Assembly: GCF_011378855.1 (NCBI RefSeq)
Contig: NZ_WTLB01000030.1
Location: 1 to 55,859, forward strand
Origin: Pseudoalteromonas sp. Z1A8
Lineage (GTDB): Bacteria; Pseudomonadota; Gammaproteobacteria; Enterobacterales; Alteromonadaceae
Direction: 5' to 3'
Length of the DNA: 55,859 bases
This document shows positions 47,779 to 55,859 of this stretch, piece after piece (position 1 is the stretch's first letter; each line of letters opens with the position of its first letter). The position numbers were made by a program, and so were the translations under genes. The notes under the pieces were generated by a model. The model was not told the DNA's origin. It made no database searches and was given only the letters and a program-made list of their open reading frames with translations.

Positions 47779-48061
47779 TCATTAAAGCCCATAAAGCACG
47801 CTTCTCAGAGGCGTTGAGCTGTGGGGTTGGCAATGTAAGCTTATTGTCGTTTAATTGCATCTCACTACCCTGTACAACGCTATTTATAATAATAGGCTTT
47901 GCACTGAGTTTAATGTCTGCAAGTAATTGCTCATTGAGCGTTAAAGAACTAGCTATCGCACTTTGCGATAAAGTATTAGCTTGATCATTTATTTTTGGAC
48001 AATAATGTTGATTGAGTTCAAGATTTTCTATATCAAAAATAGCTGCGTAACGTGGATGCAT
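47756..48061 (-). CDS. holD: putative DNA polymerase III psi subunit (HolD-like)
   Basis: 101 residues, shorter than E. coli HolD (137). Direct motif similarity is weak, but the C-terminal LPTPQLNASEKRALWALMSEHL recalls HolD's end (P-x-L ... ARAALW). Its position, overlapping rimI, is the holD position. Psi links the clamp loader to chi and SSB. The assignment rests mainly on gene order. Confidence 0.6.
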   Translation of the reverse strand: MHPRYAAIFDIENLELNQHYCPKINDQANTLSQSAIASSLTLNEQLLADIKLSAKPIIINSVVQGSEMQLNDNKLTLPTPQLNASEKRALWALMSEHLDKL

Positions 48062-48125
48062 AACAACTCAGTAGATTAGACATTTGAACAATATAAGAAG
48101 TAATAAAAACGATGTAAAGAAGAAA

Positions 48126-48202
48126 TGGCAGGGGCGGAGAGATTCGAACTCCCAACCATCGGTTTTGGAGACCGCTGTTCTACCAATTGGAACTACGCCC
48201 CT
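48126..48202 (-). tRNA. tRNA-Trp (CCA anticodon)
   Basis: The cloverleaf reads on the minus strand from AGGGGCG to CGCCCCT-G-CCA. The anticodon stem-loop GCGGT-CTCCAAA-ACCGA has anticodon CCA, and the T-loop is TTCGAAT. The 3' CCA is encoded. The D-loop (TTCCAATTGGTAGAA) is one base longer than in E. coli tRNA-Trp. Confidence 0.96.
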
Positions 48203-48285
48203 GCAATGACGACGAATTATAGAGAAGTTTCGCCAAAGGTAAAGAGAAAAATCACTCTTTTAGTTCAACTGCTTTTTAAATAAAC

Positions 48286-48319
48286 AAAACGGCGAATTAG
48301 CATGCTAATTCGCCGTTTT
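48286..48319. terminator. guaA terminator
   Basis: A 34-base perfect palindrome centred at 48302/48303 with a CGGCGAATTAGC arm and T/A tails lies about 40 bases after the guaA stop. Confidence 0.9.
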
Positions 48320-48357
48320 TTAATCACTTAAGATTAGTTAATTAAAACTAAAATTAA

Positions 48358-49935
48358 TTATTCCCATTCGATAGTTGCAGGTGGCTTACCTGAAATATCG
48401 TAAACAACACGAGAAATACCATCTATTTCGTTAATGATACGGTTAGAAACCACACCTAAAAATTCATACGGTAAATGTGACCAACGCGCAGTCATAAAGT
48501 CGATTGTTTCAACACAACGAAGTGATACAACCCAATCGTACTTACGTGCATCGCCCATAACCCCTACCGATTTAACCGGTAAGAATACAGTAAACGCTTG
48601 GCTTACTTTATGGTAAAGCTCAGCTTTGTGAAGCTCTTCGATGAAAATCGCATCAGCGCGGCGTAATAAATCACAGTATTCTTTTTTGATTTCGCCAAGT
48701 ACACGCACACCTAAACCTGGTCCAGGGAAAGGATGACGGTAAAGCATGTCGTACGGTAAACCTAGCTCTAGGCCAATTTTACGTACTTCGTCTTTAAATA
48801 ACTCACGTAATGGCTCAACAAGGCCCATTTTCATGTCATCTGGTAACCCGCCCACATTGTGGTGAGATTTAATAACATGCGCTTTACCAGTTGCAGATGC
48901 CGCTGATTCAATTACATCTGGGTAAATTGTACCTTGCGCTAACCATTTTGCATTTTTAAGCTTTTTGGCTTGCTCATCAAATACATTAATAAACGTATGA
49001 CCAATGGCTTTACGTTTATCTTCTGGGTCAGACTTACCTGCAAGGTCATTTAAAAACTGCTCTTCAGCTTCAACTTTAACAATGTTTAAGCCAAATTTAT
49101 TACCAAACATGTCCATTACTTGCTGGCCTTCGTTTAAACGAAGTAAACCATTATCAACAAATACACATGTTAGCCTTTCGCCAATTGCACGGTGAATAAG
49201 CATAGCCACAACCGATGAATCAACACCGCCAGAAAGACCTAAAATAACTTCGTCATCGCCAACAGTTTCTTTTATGCGCTCAATTGCATTATCGATAATT
49301 TTTGCAGCAGTCCACAATTTTTCACAGCCACAAATATCAATAGCAAAACGCTCTAATAAACGCTGACCTTGATGCGTGTGTGTTACTTCTGGGTGGAACT
49401 GTACGCCGTAAAAACGTTTTTCTTCGTTAGACATTGCAGCATGTGGACAAGTAGATGTTTTAGCTGTTGTTGTAAAACCAGCTGGAATATCCATTACTTT
49501 GTCGCCATGGCTCATCCATACGTCGAGTATGCCGTTGCCGCCATCGGTAATGCTGTCTTCAATCGCATCAAACAATGCACAGTTACCTGCTTTTTCTACT
49601 TGTGCGTAACCAAACTCTTTTTTATCAGAGCTGTGTACACTACCACCTAGTTGAGCTGCCATTGTTTGCATACCGTAGCAAATACCTAGTACAGGCACGC
49701 CTGCATTAAATACATACTCTGGAGCGCGCGGGCTGTTTTCAAGTGTTGTTGATTCTGGGCCACCAGAAAGAATAATACCTTGTGGGTTGAACTCGCGGAT
49801 TTGCTCTTCAGTCACATCCCATGCCCATAGCTCACAGTAAACACCAATTTCGCGGATACGGCGCGCGATTAATTGCGTGTATTGTGAACCAAAGTCTAAA
49901 ATGAGAATTCGTGAATCGTGAATATCTTTGCTCAT
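48358..49935 (-). CDS. guaA: GMP synthase (glutamine-hydrolysing)
   Basis: 525 residues. The N-terminal class I amidotransferase has Cys in [12 protein letters not shown] (about 86) and the His/Glu pair in [11 protein letters not shown] (about 181). The ATP pyrophosphatase P-loop is [10 protein letters not shown] (about 235). The C-terminal dimerisation domain ends [10 protein letters not shown]. It converts XMP to GMP. It follows guaB with about 100 bases and a hairpin between, so it forms a guaBA operon with partial termination. Confidence 0.98.
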   Translation of the reverse strand: MSKDIHDSRILILDFGSQYTQLIARRIREIGVYCELWAWDVTEEQIREFNPQGIILSGGPESTTLENSPRAPEYVFNAGVPVLGICYGMQTMAAQLGGSVHSSDKKEFGYAQVEKAGNCALFDAIEDSITDGGNGILDVWMSHGDKVMDIPAGFTTTAKTSTCPHAAMSNEEKRFYGVQFHPEVTHTHQGQRLLERFAIDICGCEKLWTAAKIIDNAIERIKETVGDDEVILGLSGGVDSSVVAMLIHRAIGERLTCVFVDNGLLRLNEGQQVMDMFGNKFGLNIVKVEAEEQFLNDLAGKSDPEDKRKAIGHTFINVFDEQAKKLKNAKWLAQGTIYPDVIESAASATGKAHVIKSHHNVGGLPDDMKMGLVEPLRELFKDEVRKIGLELGLPYDMLYRHPFPGPGLGVRVLGEIKKEYCDLLRRADAIFIEELHKAELYHKVSQAFTVFLPVKSVGVMGDARKYDWVVSLRCVETIDFMTARWSHLPYEFLGVVSNRIINEIDGISRVVYDISGKPPATIEWE

Positions 49936-49985
49936 GGAGTATCTCGTAAAGTCTGATGCTAAATGTCATTTGTTAATGTAAACGA

Positions 49986-50013
49986 CTAAAAAGAGGGCTT
50001 GCAAAGCAAGCCC
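49986..50013 (-). terminator. attenuator-like terminator between guaB and guaA
   Basis: GGGCTTGC (49995-50002) pairs with GCAAGCCC (50006-50013). On the minus strand it is followed by TCTTTTT. It could reduce guaA transcription relative to guaB. Confidence 0.75.
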
Positions 50014-50037
50014 AGTATATTAAATTAATTACGCTGC

Positions 50038-51507
50038 TTAACCTAAGCGGTAATTTGGTGCTTCTTTAGTGATTTGCACATCGTGTACGTGCGATTCACC
50101 CATACCCGCTGAAGTAACGCGTACAAACTGTGGTTTTGTATTAAGCTCTTCAATTGTTGCACAACCCGTTAAACCCATAGCACTACGTAAGCCGCCCACT
50201 TGCTGATGAATAATCGTTGCAATTGGACCTTTGTAAGCTACGCGACCTTCAATACCTTCAGGTACTAACTTGTCTGCTTCGTTTGATTTTTGGAAGTAAC
50301 GATCTGATGAACCTTCTTTTTGGTCCATCGCACCTAATGAGCCCATACCACGGTAAGACTTGTAGTAACGACCTTGGTATAATTCAACTTCACCTGGTGC
50401 TTCTTCTGTACCAGCAAGAAGTGAGCCCACCATTACACACGATGCACCAGCAACAAGTGCCTTAACAATATCGCCAGAAAAACGAATGCCGCCATCAGCA
50501 ATTACAGGAATGTCGCGACCTTTTAAGCCTTCAACAGCATCTGAAATAGCGGTAATTTGTGGAACGCCACAACCGGTAACAATACGTGTAGTACAGATAG
50601 AACCTGGGCCTATACCTACTTTAACTGCATCGGCACCAGCGTCTGCAAGTGCAACCGCACCTTCAGCGGTCGCTACGTTACCAGCAATTATTTGTAAATT
50701 TGGGTATTCTTTACGCGTTTTATAAACACGGTCAATAACACCTTGAGAGTGACCATGCGATGTATCGATAAGTAAAACATCAATACCCGCTTCTACTAAT
50801 GCAGCAATACGCTCATCAGTACCAGCGCCAACACTTACAGCGGCACCTACGCGTAAACGACCTTGGTCGTCTTTACATGCGTCTGGTTTGTCTTGGGCTT
50901 TTTGGTAATCTTTTACTGTGATCATGCCTTTAAGTTTAAAAGCGTCATCAACAACAAGGATTTTTTCAATGCGGTGTTCGTGCATTAAGCCTAAAATTTC
51001 TTCGCGAGCTGCGCCTTCCTTAACGGTAACAAGCTTTTCTTTTTTAGTCATAACGGTAGAAACAGGCTGTTCAAGCTTCGTTTCAAAACGCATGTCACGG
51101 CTAGTTACAATACCAACAAGTACATTGTCGCTATCGGTAACTGGAAAGCCTGAAAAACCTTTTTCGTGTGAAAGCTCAATAGCGTCTGCTATTGTTAAAT
51201 CGGCAGTCACCGTTACAGGGTATGAAACAATACCTGCTTCGTAGGTTTTAACTTTACGTACGTTTTTCGCTTGTTCTTCAATAGTCATGTTTTTATGAAT
51301 AAAACCAAGACCACCTTCTTGCGCAAGGGCAATAGCTAAACGAGCTTCTGTAACAGTATCCATAGATGCTGAAATAAGCGGCAAGTTAAGTTTGATACCA
51401 CGCGTTAAGCGAGTTGAAATATTTGCCGTGTGTGGCAAAACAGTAGAATGACCAGGTACTAAAAGTACGTCATCAAAGGTAAGAGCTTCTTTAGCGATTC
51501 TAAGCAT
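50038..51507 (-). CDS. guaB: IMP dehydrogenase
   Basis: 489 residues. The catalytic cysteine lies in [20 protein letters not shown] (about 306). Two CBS domains at about 95-205 ([25 protein letters not shown]) interrupt the barrel, and [10 protein letters not shown] forms the flap. It oxidises IMP to XMP with NAD, the committed step to GMP. Confidence 0.98.
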   Translation of the reverse strand: MLRIAKEALTFDDVLLVPGHSTVLPHTANISTRLTRGIKLNLPLISASMDTVTEARLAIALAQEGGLGFIHKNMTIEEQAKNVRKVKTYEAGIVSYPVTVTADLTIADAIELSHEKGFSGFPVTDSDNVLVGIVTSRDMRFETKLEQPVSTVMTKKEKLVTVKEGAAREEILGLMHEHRIEKILVVDDAFKLKGMITVKDYQKAQDKPDACKDDQGRLRVGAAVSVGAGTDERIAALVEAGIDVLLIDTSHGHSQGVIDRVYKTRKEYPNLQIIAGNVATAEGAVALADAGADAVKVGIGPGSICTTRIVTGCGVPQITAISDAVEGLKGRDIPVIADGGIRFSGDIVKALVAGASCVMVGSLLAGTEEAPGEVELYQGRYYKSYRGMGSLGAMDQKEGSSDRYFQKSNEADKLVPEGIEGRVAYKGPIATIIHQQVGGLRSAMGLTGCATIEELNTKPQFVRVTSAGMGESHVHDVQITKEAPNYRLG

Positions 51508-51642
51508 TTTGGCAACTTCTCACATGTGGATCTAAGATAAGGAATTGCGGCCAAATTTTAACAGCGTTGTTGCCATGAGTAAATAATATTTCGCAAATAT
51601 TTATGATAAAGTAGTGCAATAAATAGTTTTAGGTTGTTTTTT

Positions 51643-52983
51643 ATGTTTTCGAAGCCTTCGCAGGCGGTTTACACCGTTTCACGCCTTAATAGAGAAATTC
51701 GCACAATCCTTGAGCAAGGTTTTGCATCTTTAGTGCTCACGGGCGAAATTTCTAACTTTATTACCCCAGCATCTGGACATTGGTACTTTTCGTTAAAGGA
51801 CGATAAAGCACAAATTAAAGCCGCAATGTGGCGAGGTAATAATCGCAACCAAAGCTACAGCCCTGCCAATGGCGCACAAGTAACAGTAAAAGCGCGCGTA
51901 TCACTTTATGAGCCTCGCGGTGATTACCAGCTTATTGTTGAACATATGGAACCTGCAGGCGAAGGTCAGCTAAAGCAAGAATTCGATGCACTTAAAATGC
52001 GCTTAGCCGCCGAAGGACTATTTAGCTCTGTTCACAAACAGCCATTACCCCAAAATATAAACCGTATTGGTGTTATTACTTCAGCGACCGGCGCTGCTAT
52101 AAAAGATATTTTAACGATACTTAAACGCCGTGCGCCGCAATTAGAAGTCATTATTTACCCTGCCATGGTGCAAGGTAAAGAAGCGCATGTGCATTTAATT
52201 AATCAAATAGAGTTGGCCAATGCTCGTGACGAGGTAGACGTACTTATTTTAGGACGCGGCGGCGGTTCACTTGAAGATTTATGGTGTTTTAACCATGAAC
52301 AGCTTGCGCGTGCTATTTATCAAAGTGAATTACCCATAGTAAGTGCGGTAGGTCACGAAATAGACACAACCATTAGCGACTACGTTGCTGATGTTCGTGC
52401 AGCTACTCCATCAGCAGCAGCTGAGCTTGTAAGCCCAAATACGCAAGAGTTACACAACAAAGTAACGCAATTAGTTAATCGCTTGTCTAACGCGTTTAAA
52501 CACGATATTGCTGACAAACGCGCACTAGCAACGCAGCTACAACATCGCCTTAATTTGTGTCATCCGCGTAACCAACTTAATCAAAAATCACAACGATTGG
52601 ACGAGCTAAGTATTGCACTGCAACAAGCTATGCGTAACCGTTTATATCAGCAAGAGCGCACGCTTAATAATTTAACACCGCGTTTAATGCGCCAATCACC
52701 CGATAAAAAACTCGCTACAGCAAGCCATCAACTTTCGCAATTACAAGCTAGGCTAAACCAAGCTATACAGCATCAGTTACGCCAAGCTAATAATAGCTTA
52801 GCATTGCAAGCAAGTAGGTTAGATTCGGTAAGTCCGCTTAATGTTTTAGCGCGCGGTTATAGCATCACTAAAACACAGCAAGGGAAAGTAGTTAAATCTG
52901 TGGATCAAATTAAAATAGGCGATGTTTTAATTACAGAGCTCGTTGATGGCTCTATAGAATCACAGGTCATACCTATTACTTAA
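51643..52983 (+). CDS. xseA: exodeoxyribonuclease VII large subunit
   Basis: 446 residues from the ATG at 51643; an in-frame TTG nine bases earlier is less family-like. The N-terminal OB fold (LVLTGEISNFITPASGHWYFSLKDD) and the catalytic GRGGGSLEDLWCFN, with VGHEIDTTISDYVADVRAATPSAAAEL, are diagnostic. A long coiled coil (about 270-390) is normal. The small subunit gene is not adjacent. Divergent from guaB. Confidence 0.97.
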   Translation: MFSKPSQAVYTVSRLNREIRTILEQGFASLVLTGEISNFITPASGHWYFSLKDDKAQIKAAMWRGNNRNQSYSPANGAQVTVKARVSLYEPRGDYQLIVEHMEPAGEGQLKQEFDALKMRLAAEGLFSSVHKQPLPQNINRIGVITSATGAAIKDILTILKRRAPQLEVIIYPAMVQGKEAHVHLINQIELANARDEVDVLILGRGGGSLEDLWCFNHEQLARAIYQSELPIVSAVGHEIDTTISDYVADVRAATPSAAAELVSPNTQELHNKVTQLVNRLSNAFKHDIADKRALATQLQHRLNLCHPRNQLNQKSQRLDELSIALQQAMRNRLYQQERTLNNLTPRLMRQSPDKKLATASHQLSQLQARLNQAIQHQLRQANNSLALQASRLDSVSPLNVLARGYSITKTQQGKVVKSVDQIKIGDVLITELVDGSIESQVIPIT

Positions 52984-52998
52984 ACTGATACAGTTTAA
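52980..52998. terminator. hairpin between xseA and the convergent hypothetical gene
   Basis: TTAAACTG (52980-52987) pairs with CAGTTTAA (52991-52998) around ATA, overlapping the ends of both convergent genes. Confidence 0.6.
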
Positions 52999-53681
52999 AG
53001 CTCGGTACTTAGCAAGAATTTAAGCTCGCTATCGCTCGATGTGGAGGTAGTGCTTTTAAATTGTTGCCAAAACTCTTGTTTCATCAACTTGTCGCTTAGC
53101 TCTCGCCATTGAGCACTGTCAAATGCATCGTTGTCAGCAGGTGCGGCAAGTTCAAATTCGCATATCGTTGTTTTACATTTTGCACTAACAACATCAGGCA
53201 TAATTACCAAATCAGCTGTTAATAAAAAATCTTGTAATGCCATTTCAGTACGATAAGCCCATTCTTCGTCACGCGTTTGCTTTTCAAATTTTTCACGTAA
53301 AATTTGCTCAAAGTCTGATGGCCCCCTCATTTGCTTTAAAACGCTTTTAAGCGTCGCTTTCTGTTCGGCGAGTTGTTGCTTGAGTTGCACAACTTGCTCA
53401 TCAAGAGGTAAGTCATCAAGCACTTCAGTTTCAGCCGTAATTGGGGCAGTATCATCACTTTGCTCAAAACTAGCGACTTGCTCAGTAACGGCAGGTTCAA
53501 CATCATCTGCTGTTACTTCATTACTTTTTGTTTGCTCAGCATTAGGCTTTTGCTGGTTTGCATAAACTTGCTGTAAATCAGTAGCCTCTGAATCACTTGA
53601 AGCTAAATTAAAATAGCTCCAAGTTAAACCTACACCTGCAATAAACCCAATCCCTAGAGCCAATAAACTATTCTTGTTCAT
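52995..53681 (-). CDS. membrane-anchored protein of unknown function
   Basis: 228 residues. An N-terminal helix (LLALGIGFIAGVGLTWSYF) is followed by an acidic low-complexity stretch (about 30-85), a coiled coil (about 90-125; EQVVQLKQQLAEQKATLKSVL), and a C-terminal globular domain with two cysteines in SAKCKTTICEFEL that could form a disulfide. It is probably anchored in the inner membrane facing the periplasm. I do not recognise it; convergent with xseA. Confidence 0.75.
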   Translation of the reverse strand: MNKNSLLALGIGFIAGVGLTWSYFNLASSDSEATDLQQVYANQQKPNAEQTKSNEVTADDVEPAVTEQVASFEQSDDTAPITAETEVLDDLPLDEQVVQLKQQLAEQKATLKSVLKQMRGPSDFEQILREKFEKQTRDEEWAYRTEMALQDFLLTADLVIMPDVVSAKCKTTICEFELAAPADNDAFDSAQWRELSDKLMKQEFWQQFKSTTSTSSDSELKFLLSTEL

Positions 53682-53735
53682 GTTAATTCCTTTTAGTTTA
53701 ATTACTTTTAATTACTTTTAATTGCTTTGAATTGC

Positions 53736-54554
53736 TTATAGCATTGCGCTCGTGTGTGATTCGTTTTCAGGCTCAGGATTTGCTAAAAAGTTTTGGTTCA
53801 TACTTTGCGCCGGACAAGGACAATCCGGTCGACCAATAATTTTAGCAGGTACACCAACCGCAGTCGTATGTGCAGGTACATTACTTAGCACAACAGAGCC
53901 TGCACCAATACGTGCGCCCTCGCCTACTTCAATATTACCCAGAACTTTAGCGCCGGCGCCAATTAATACGCCTGCTCTAATTTTAGGATGACGATCGCCC
54001 TGCTCATTACCTGTACCGCCAAGCGTTACCGATTGCAGGATTGATACGTTATCTTCAATTACCGCAGTTTCACCAATAACAATACCTGTCGCATGGTCAA
54101 ACATAATGCCTTTGCCCACTTTACACGCGGGGTGAATATCTACTCCAAACACTTCAGATGTACGGCTTTGAATAAAACGCGCTAACTCTCTGCGATTTTG
54201 TTGCCATAAACAATTGGCCAAACGGTGCGCCTGAATAGCATGAAAACCTTTTAGGTTTAACATCACGGTAAGATGCGTTTCTGCTGCGGGGTCTCTATCT
54301 TTAACTGCTTTAATATCCTCTGCTACAAAAGACAGCATACGGTCACATTTTACAAATGCCTGATCAAATAACTCACGAATAGTAAATGCAGAGACCACTG
54401 CATCAGCTAATTTATTAGCAACAATAAAACTTAATGCCGAACCTAAACAATCATGATTCAAAATGCATGAATACACATGACTTGCTAATAATGGTTCACG
54501 TTTTACTACATCGTTAGCTTCGTCGCGAAGCTGTTGCCAAATTGCATGACGCAT
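53736..54554 (-). CDS. cysE: serine O-acetyltransferase
   Basis: 272 residues from the ATG at 54552-54554, matching E. coli CysE in length; the open frame continues 21 codons upstream without a family-like start. The N-terminal helical domain is typical. The left-handed beta-helix has DIHPACKVGKGIMFDHATGIVIGETAVIEDNVSILQSVTLGG, with the catalytic His and Asp. The C-terminal tail, which in the family binds cysteine synthase and mediates cysteine feedback, ends in NESHTSAML, so the final Ile is replaced by Leu. Confidence 0.95.
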   Translation of the reverse strand: MRHAIWQQLRDEANDVVKREPLLASHVYSCILNHDCLGSALSFIVANKLADAVVSAFTIRELFDQAFVKCDRMLSFVAEDIKAVKDRDPAAETHLTVMLNLKGFHAIQAHRLANCLWQQNRRELARFIQSRTSEVFGVDIHPACKVGKGIMFDHATGIVIGETAVIEDNVSILQSVTLGGTGNEQGDRHPKIRAGVLIGAGAKVLGNIEVGEGARIGAGSVVLSNVPAHTTAVGVPAKIIGRPDCPCPAQSMNQNFLANPEPENESHTSAML

Positions 54555-54785
54555 AATACTGCACTGCCTTAAGTTGATATAAAATAGCCTTTTCCCAAGT
54601 CTAACGGATTTAGCCACAAAGGTGTTAATCCCTTAGTTATTTGTTCTGGTTATTAGATATAACTAGCACCCAGAAATGATATTTTAAATACGCACCCACT
54701 TTTTAGATTAAGTTATACGACAGTTGCTAAAATTTCCAATACATACTTAAAATATAATAAATTAATAAAAATCAAAAGCTAACAA

Positions 54786-54810
54786 CATATGACAGCTCAC
54801 CTGTCATATG
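54786..54810. promoter_or_regulatory. perfect inverted repeat, candidate operator
   Basis: CATATGACAG (54786-54795) and CTGTCATATG (54801-54810) flank CTCAC, 86 bases before the first gene of the three-gene cassette that encodes an XRE regulator. Such a perfect dyad is a good candidate for autoregulation, but no direct evidence exists. Confidence 0.55.
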
Positions 54811-54895
54811 CCAAAATACATACTGGCGTACAGCTGACGGCGTAAATAACAAAAACAAACGCTAAATTAGCATCATCAACTCAACAAGGATAACG

Positions 54896-55303
54896 ATGAT
54901 GAAAAACGATGTATTAAATATAAGAAAATTAGGTTACAAATTTTACTTTCAAGATGGCGATAATCAAATAGCGTGTTTTGGTAGCTACTTTACAGGGAAA
55001 GAAGAAGTATACGTAAATGATGAACTTATAAGTAATAAGCGTAACCAAAGGATTCACAGTGGCCATCAATTTAATATTGGTGACAATGATTTTAAAGTAA
55101 TGTTTGAAATGCGTAATATTTTAACTGGCAGGTTAGAGTGCTCACTTTATAAAAATGGCCAATTTATAAAAAGTTATGAACAATCATCATTATTAAATAA
55201 CCCAAAAACTTCGTTAAAAGTGCTTTTTGGCTGCTTTTTTGGAGGCCTAGTTGGTGGCTACTTGCTAATTATAATTTTAGAATTCTTGATTGGGAAATTT
55301 TAA
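54896..55303 (+). CDS. hypothetical protein with C-terminal membrane helix (cassette gene 1)
   Basis: 135 residues. A soluble N-terminal part (about 1-100; beta-rich, with YKFYFQDGDNQIACFGSYFTGKEEVYVN) is followed by one membrane segment (about 106-130; GCFFGGLVGGYLLIIILEFL). AGGA lies just before the start, and two ATG codons are adjacent. The stop is one base before the next gene, so expression is coupled. Unknown family. Confidence 0.75.
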   Translation: MMKNDVLNIRKLGYKFYFQDGDNQIACFGSYFTGKEEVYVNDELISNKRNQRIHSGHQFNIGDNDFKVMFEMRNILTGRLECSLYKNGQFIKSYEQSSLLNNPKTSLKVLFGCFFGGLVGGYLLIIILEFLIGKF

Positions 55304-55304
55304 A

Positions 55305-55625
55305 ATGCAACTTAATCCTAAAACAATAAAAGAACTTAGGCAGCAATTTAATTGGACGCAACAGCAACTTGCCGATGCCTGCGATGTAAGCTTGAGAACA
55401 ATCCAACGGGTAGAAAAAGAAGGCGCGGCATCAAAAGAAACCACAATGGCTTTATGCGCGGTTTTAGAAGTACGCCAGGGTAAATTAATTAAGCTTGATG
55501 AAGATACAACACCTCTCAGTGGTGCAACAACTTTAAACAAGCACACTATAACCACGGTGTTAGCATTGTCATCAGTAGTCAGCTTCATATTAGGCATGAT
55601 AACTGTTTTTTTTATTATGAAATAA
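55305..55625 (+). CDS. XRE-family HTH protein with C-terminal membrane helix (cassette gene 2)
   Basis: 106 residues from the ATG at 55305. The helix-turn-helix (TIKELRQQFNWTQQQLADACDVSLRTIQRVEKEG) covers about 5-40. A membrane segment (about 80-104; ITTVLALSSVVSFILGMITVFF) ends the protein. The DNA-binding part would be cytoplasmic and tethered to the inner membrane, an arrangement that lets a membrane event control transcription. It is flanked by two other membrane proteins in the same operon. Confidence 0.85.
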   Translation: MQLNPKTIKELRQQFNWTQQQLADACDVSLRTIQRVEKEGAASKETTMALCAVLEVRQGKLIKLDEDTTPLSGATTLNKHTITTVLALSSVVSFILGMITVFFIMK

Positions 55626-55637
55626 GGAGCTGCAGCA

Positions 55638-55757
55638 ATGTTAAAATATGAGTCGAAAGAGCTACGTGGCCACATCACTTTAGTTGTAATAATAAGTGCA
55701 ATGATACTTTTTGGGTTAGGTGTAAAAATTGGTTCAATACTATATCCAATACCATAA
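55638..55757 (+). CDS. 39-residue membrane peptide (cassette gene 3)
   Basis: ATG at 55638 with AAGGAG about ten bases upstream (AAGGAG at 55624-55629), 12 bases after the XRE stop. The product has a charged start (MLKYESKELRGH) and one hydrophobic helix (ITLVVIISAMILFGLGVKIG). The strong ribosome site and operon spacing argue that it is translated. Confidence 0.65.
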   Translation: MLKYESKELRGHITLVVIISAMILFGLGVKIGSILYPIP

Positions 55758-55780
55758 AAAATGCCCCAATATATGGTAAC

Positions 55781-55859
55781 ACCGATCAGTTAAGGTATTT
55801 TTGATCGGTTGACCGATTTTTTGGTTGCTTCACAATACCCTTATCATCTTTTGATTATG
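55781..55859 (+). mobile_element. possible left end of an IS4-like insertion sequence
   Basis: ACCGATCA (55781-55788) and TGATCGGT (55802-55809) form a perfect stem, followed by GACCGATTTTTTGG. From memory, similar leaders precede IS4-family transposases in Vibrio, Shewanella and Pseudoalteromonas. An ATG is the last codon of the window (55857-55859). No transposase sequence is visible, so a plain terminator is a fair alternative. Confidence 0.35.

Overview
The window looks like chromosomal DNA of a marine gammaproteobacterium of the Pseudoalteromonas type. This is inferred from the AT-rich composition, the gammaproteobacterial gene pairs (holD-rimI, serB/ytjB, guaB-guaA) and the argH(A) fusion with a complete argECBFG(HA) cluster. 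Most of it is ordinary core genome, with a few accessory blocks between housekeeping genes.

Left part (1-14.9 kb): an HD-GYP phosphodiesterase; a GspA/GspB-like pair; two exported DUF1566-type proteins, one with Ig/PKD-like repeats and a lipobox; an RND efflux adaptor and pump; msrA; and a BtuB-like TonB receptor preceded by a clear cobalamin riboswitch. A 40-codon exported peptide is hidden between the riboswitch and yajQ. Middle-left (15-22.6 kb): vanZ-like, panE, thiI, a TetR regulator and coaD, then a tandem array of six related five-helix membrane proteins led by a 67-residue soluble protein. The last array copy is broken by a short deletion.

Middle (22.8-38.5 kb): the arginine operon argC-B-F-G-H(A), divergent from argE with ArgR boxes between; an unknown exported protein; radA; a large two-PilZ protein; serB with divergent ytjB; tatD; pdxH. 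The 565-base gap between pdxH and argS holds three copies of a hairpin element. The stems differ in sequence between copies but stay self-complementary, while internal loops and apical motif are fixed. I regard this as the most novel signal in the window.

Right part (39.1-55.9 kb): argS, prfC, an NTF2-like protein with divergent LysR regulator, a hybrid sensor kinase (HisKA-HATPase-REC-Hpt), holD-like/rimI, tRNA-Trp, guaA, guaB, xseA, an unknown anchored protein, cysE, and a three-gene membrane cassette containing an XRE regulator with a C-terminal membrane helix, preceded by a perfect inverted repeat. The right edge may be entering an insertion sequence.

Protein families were assigned by reading the translations; no database search was run.
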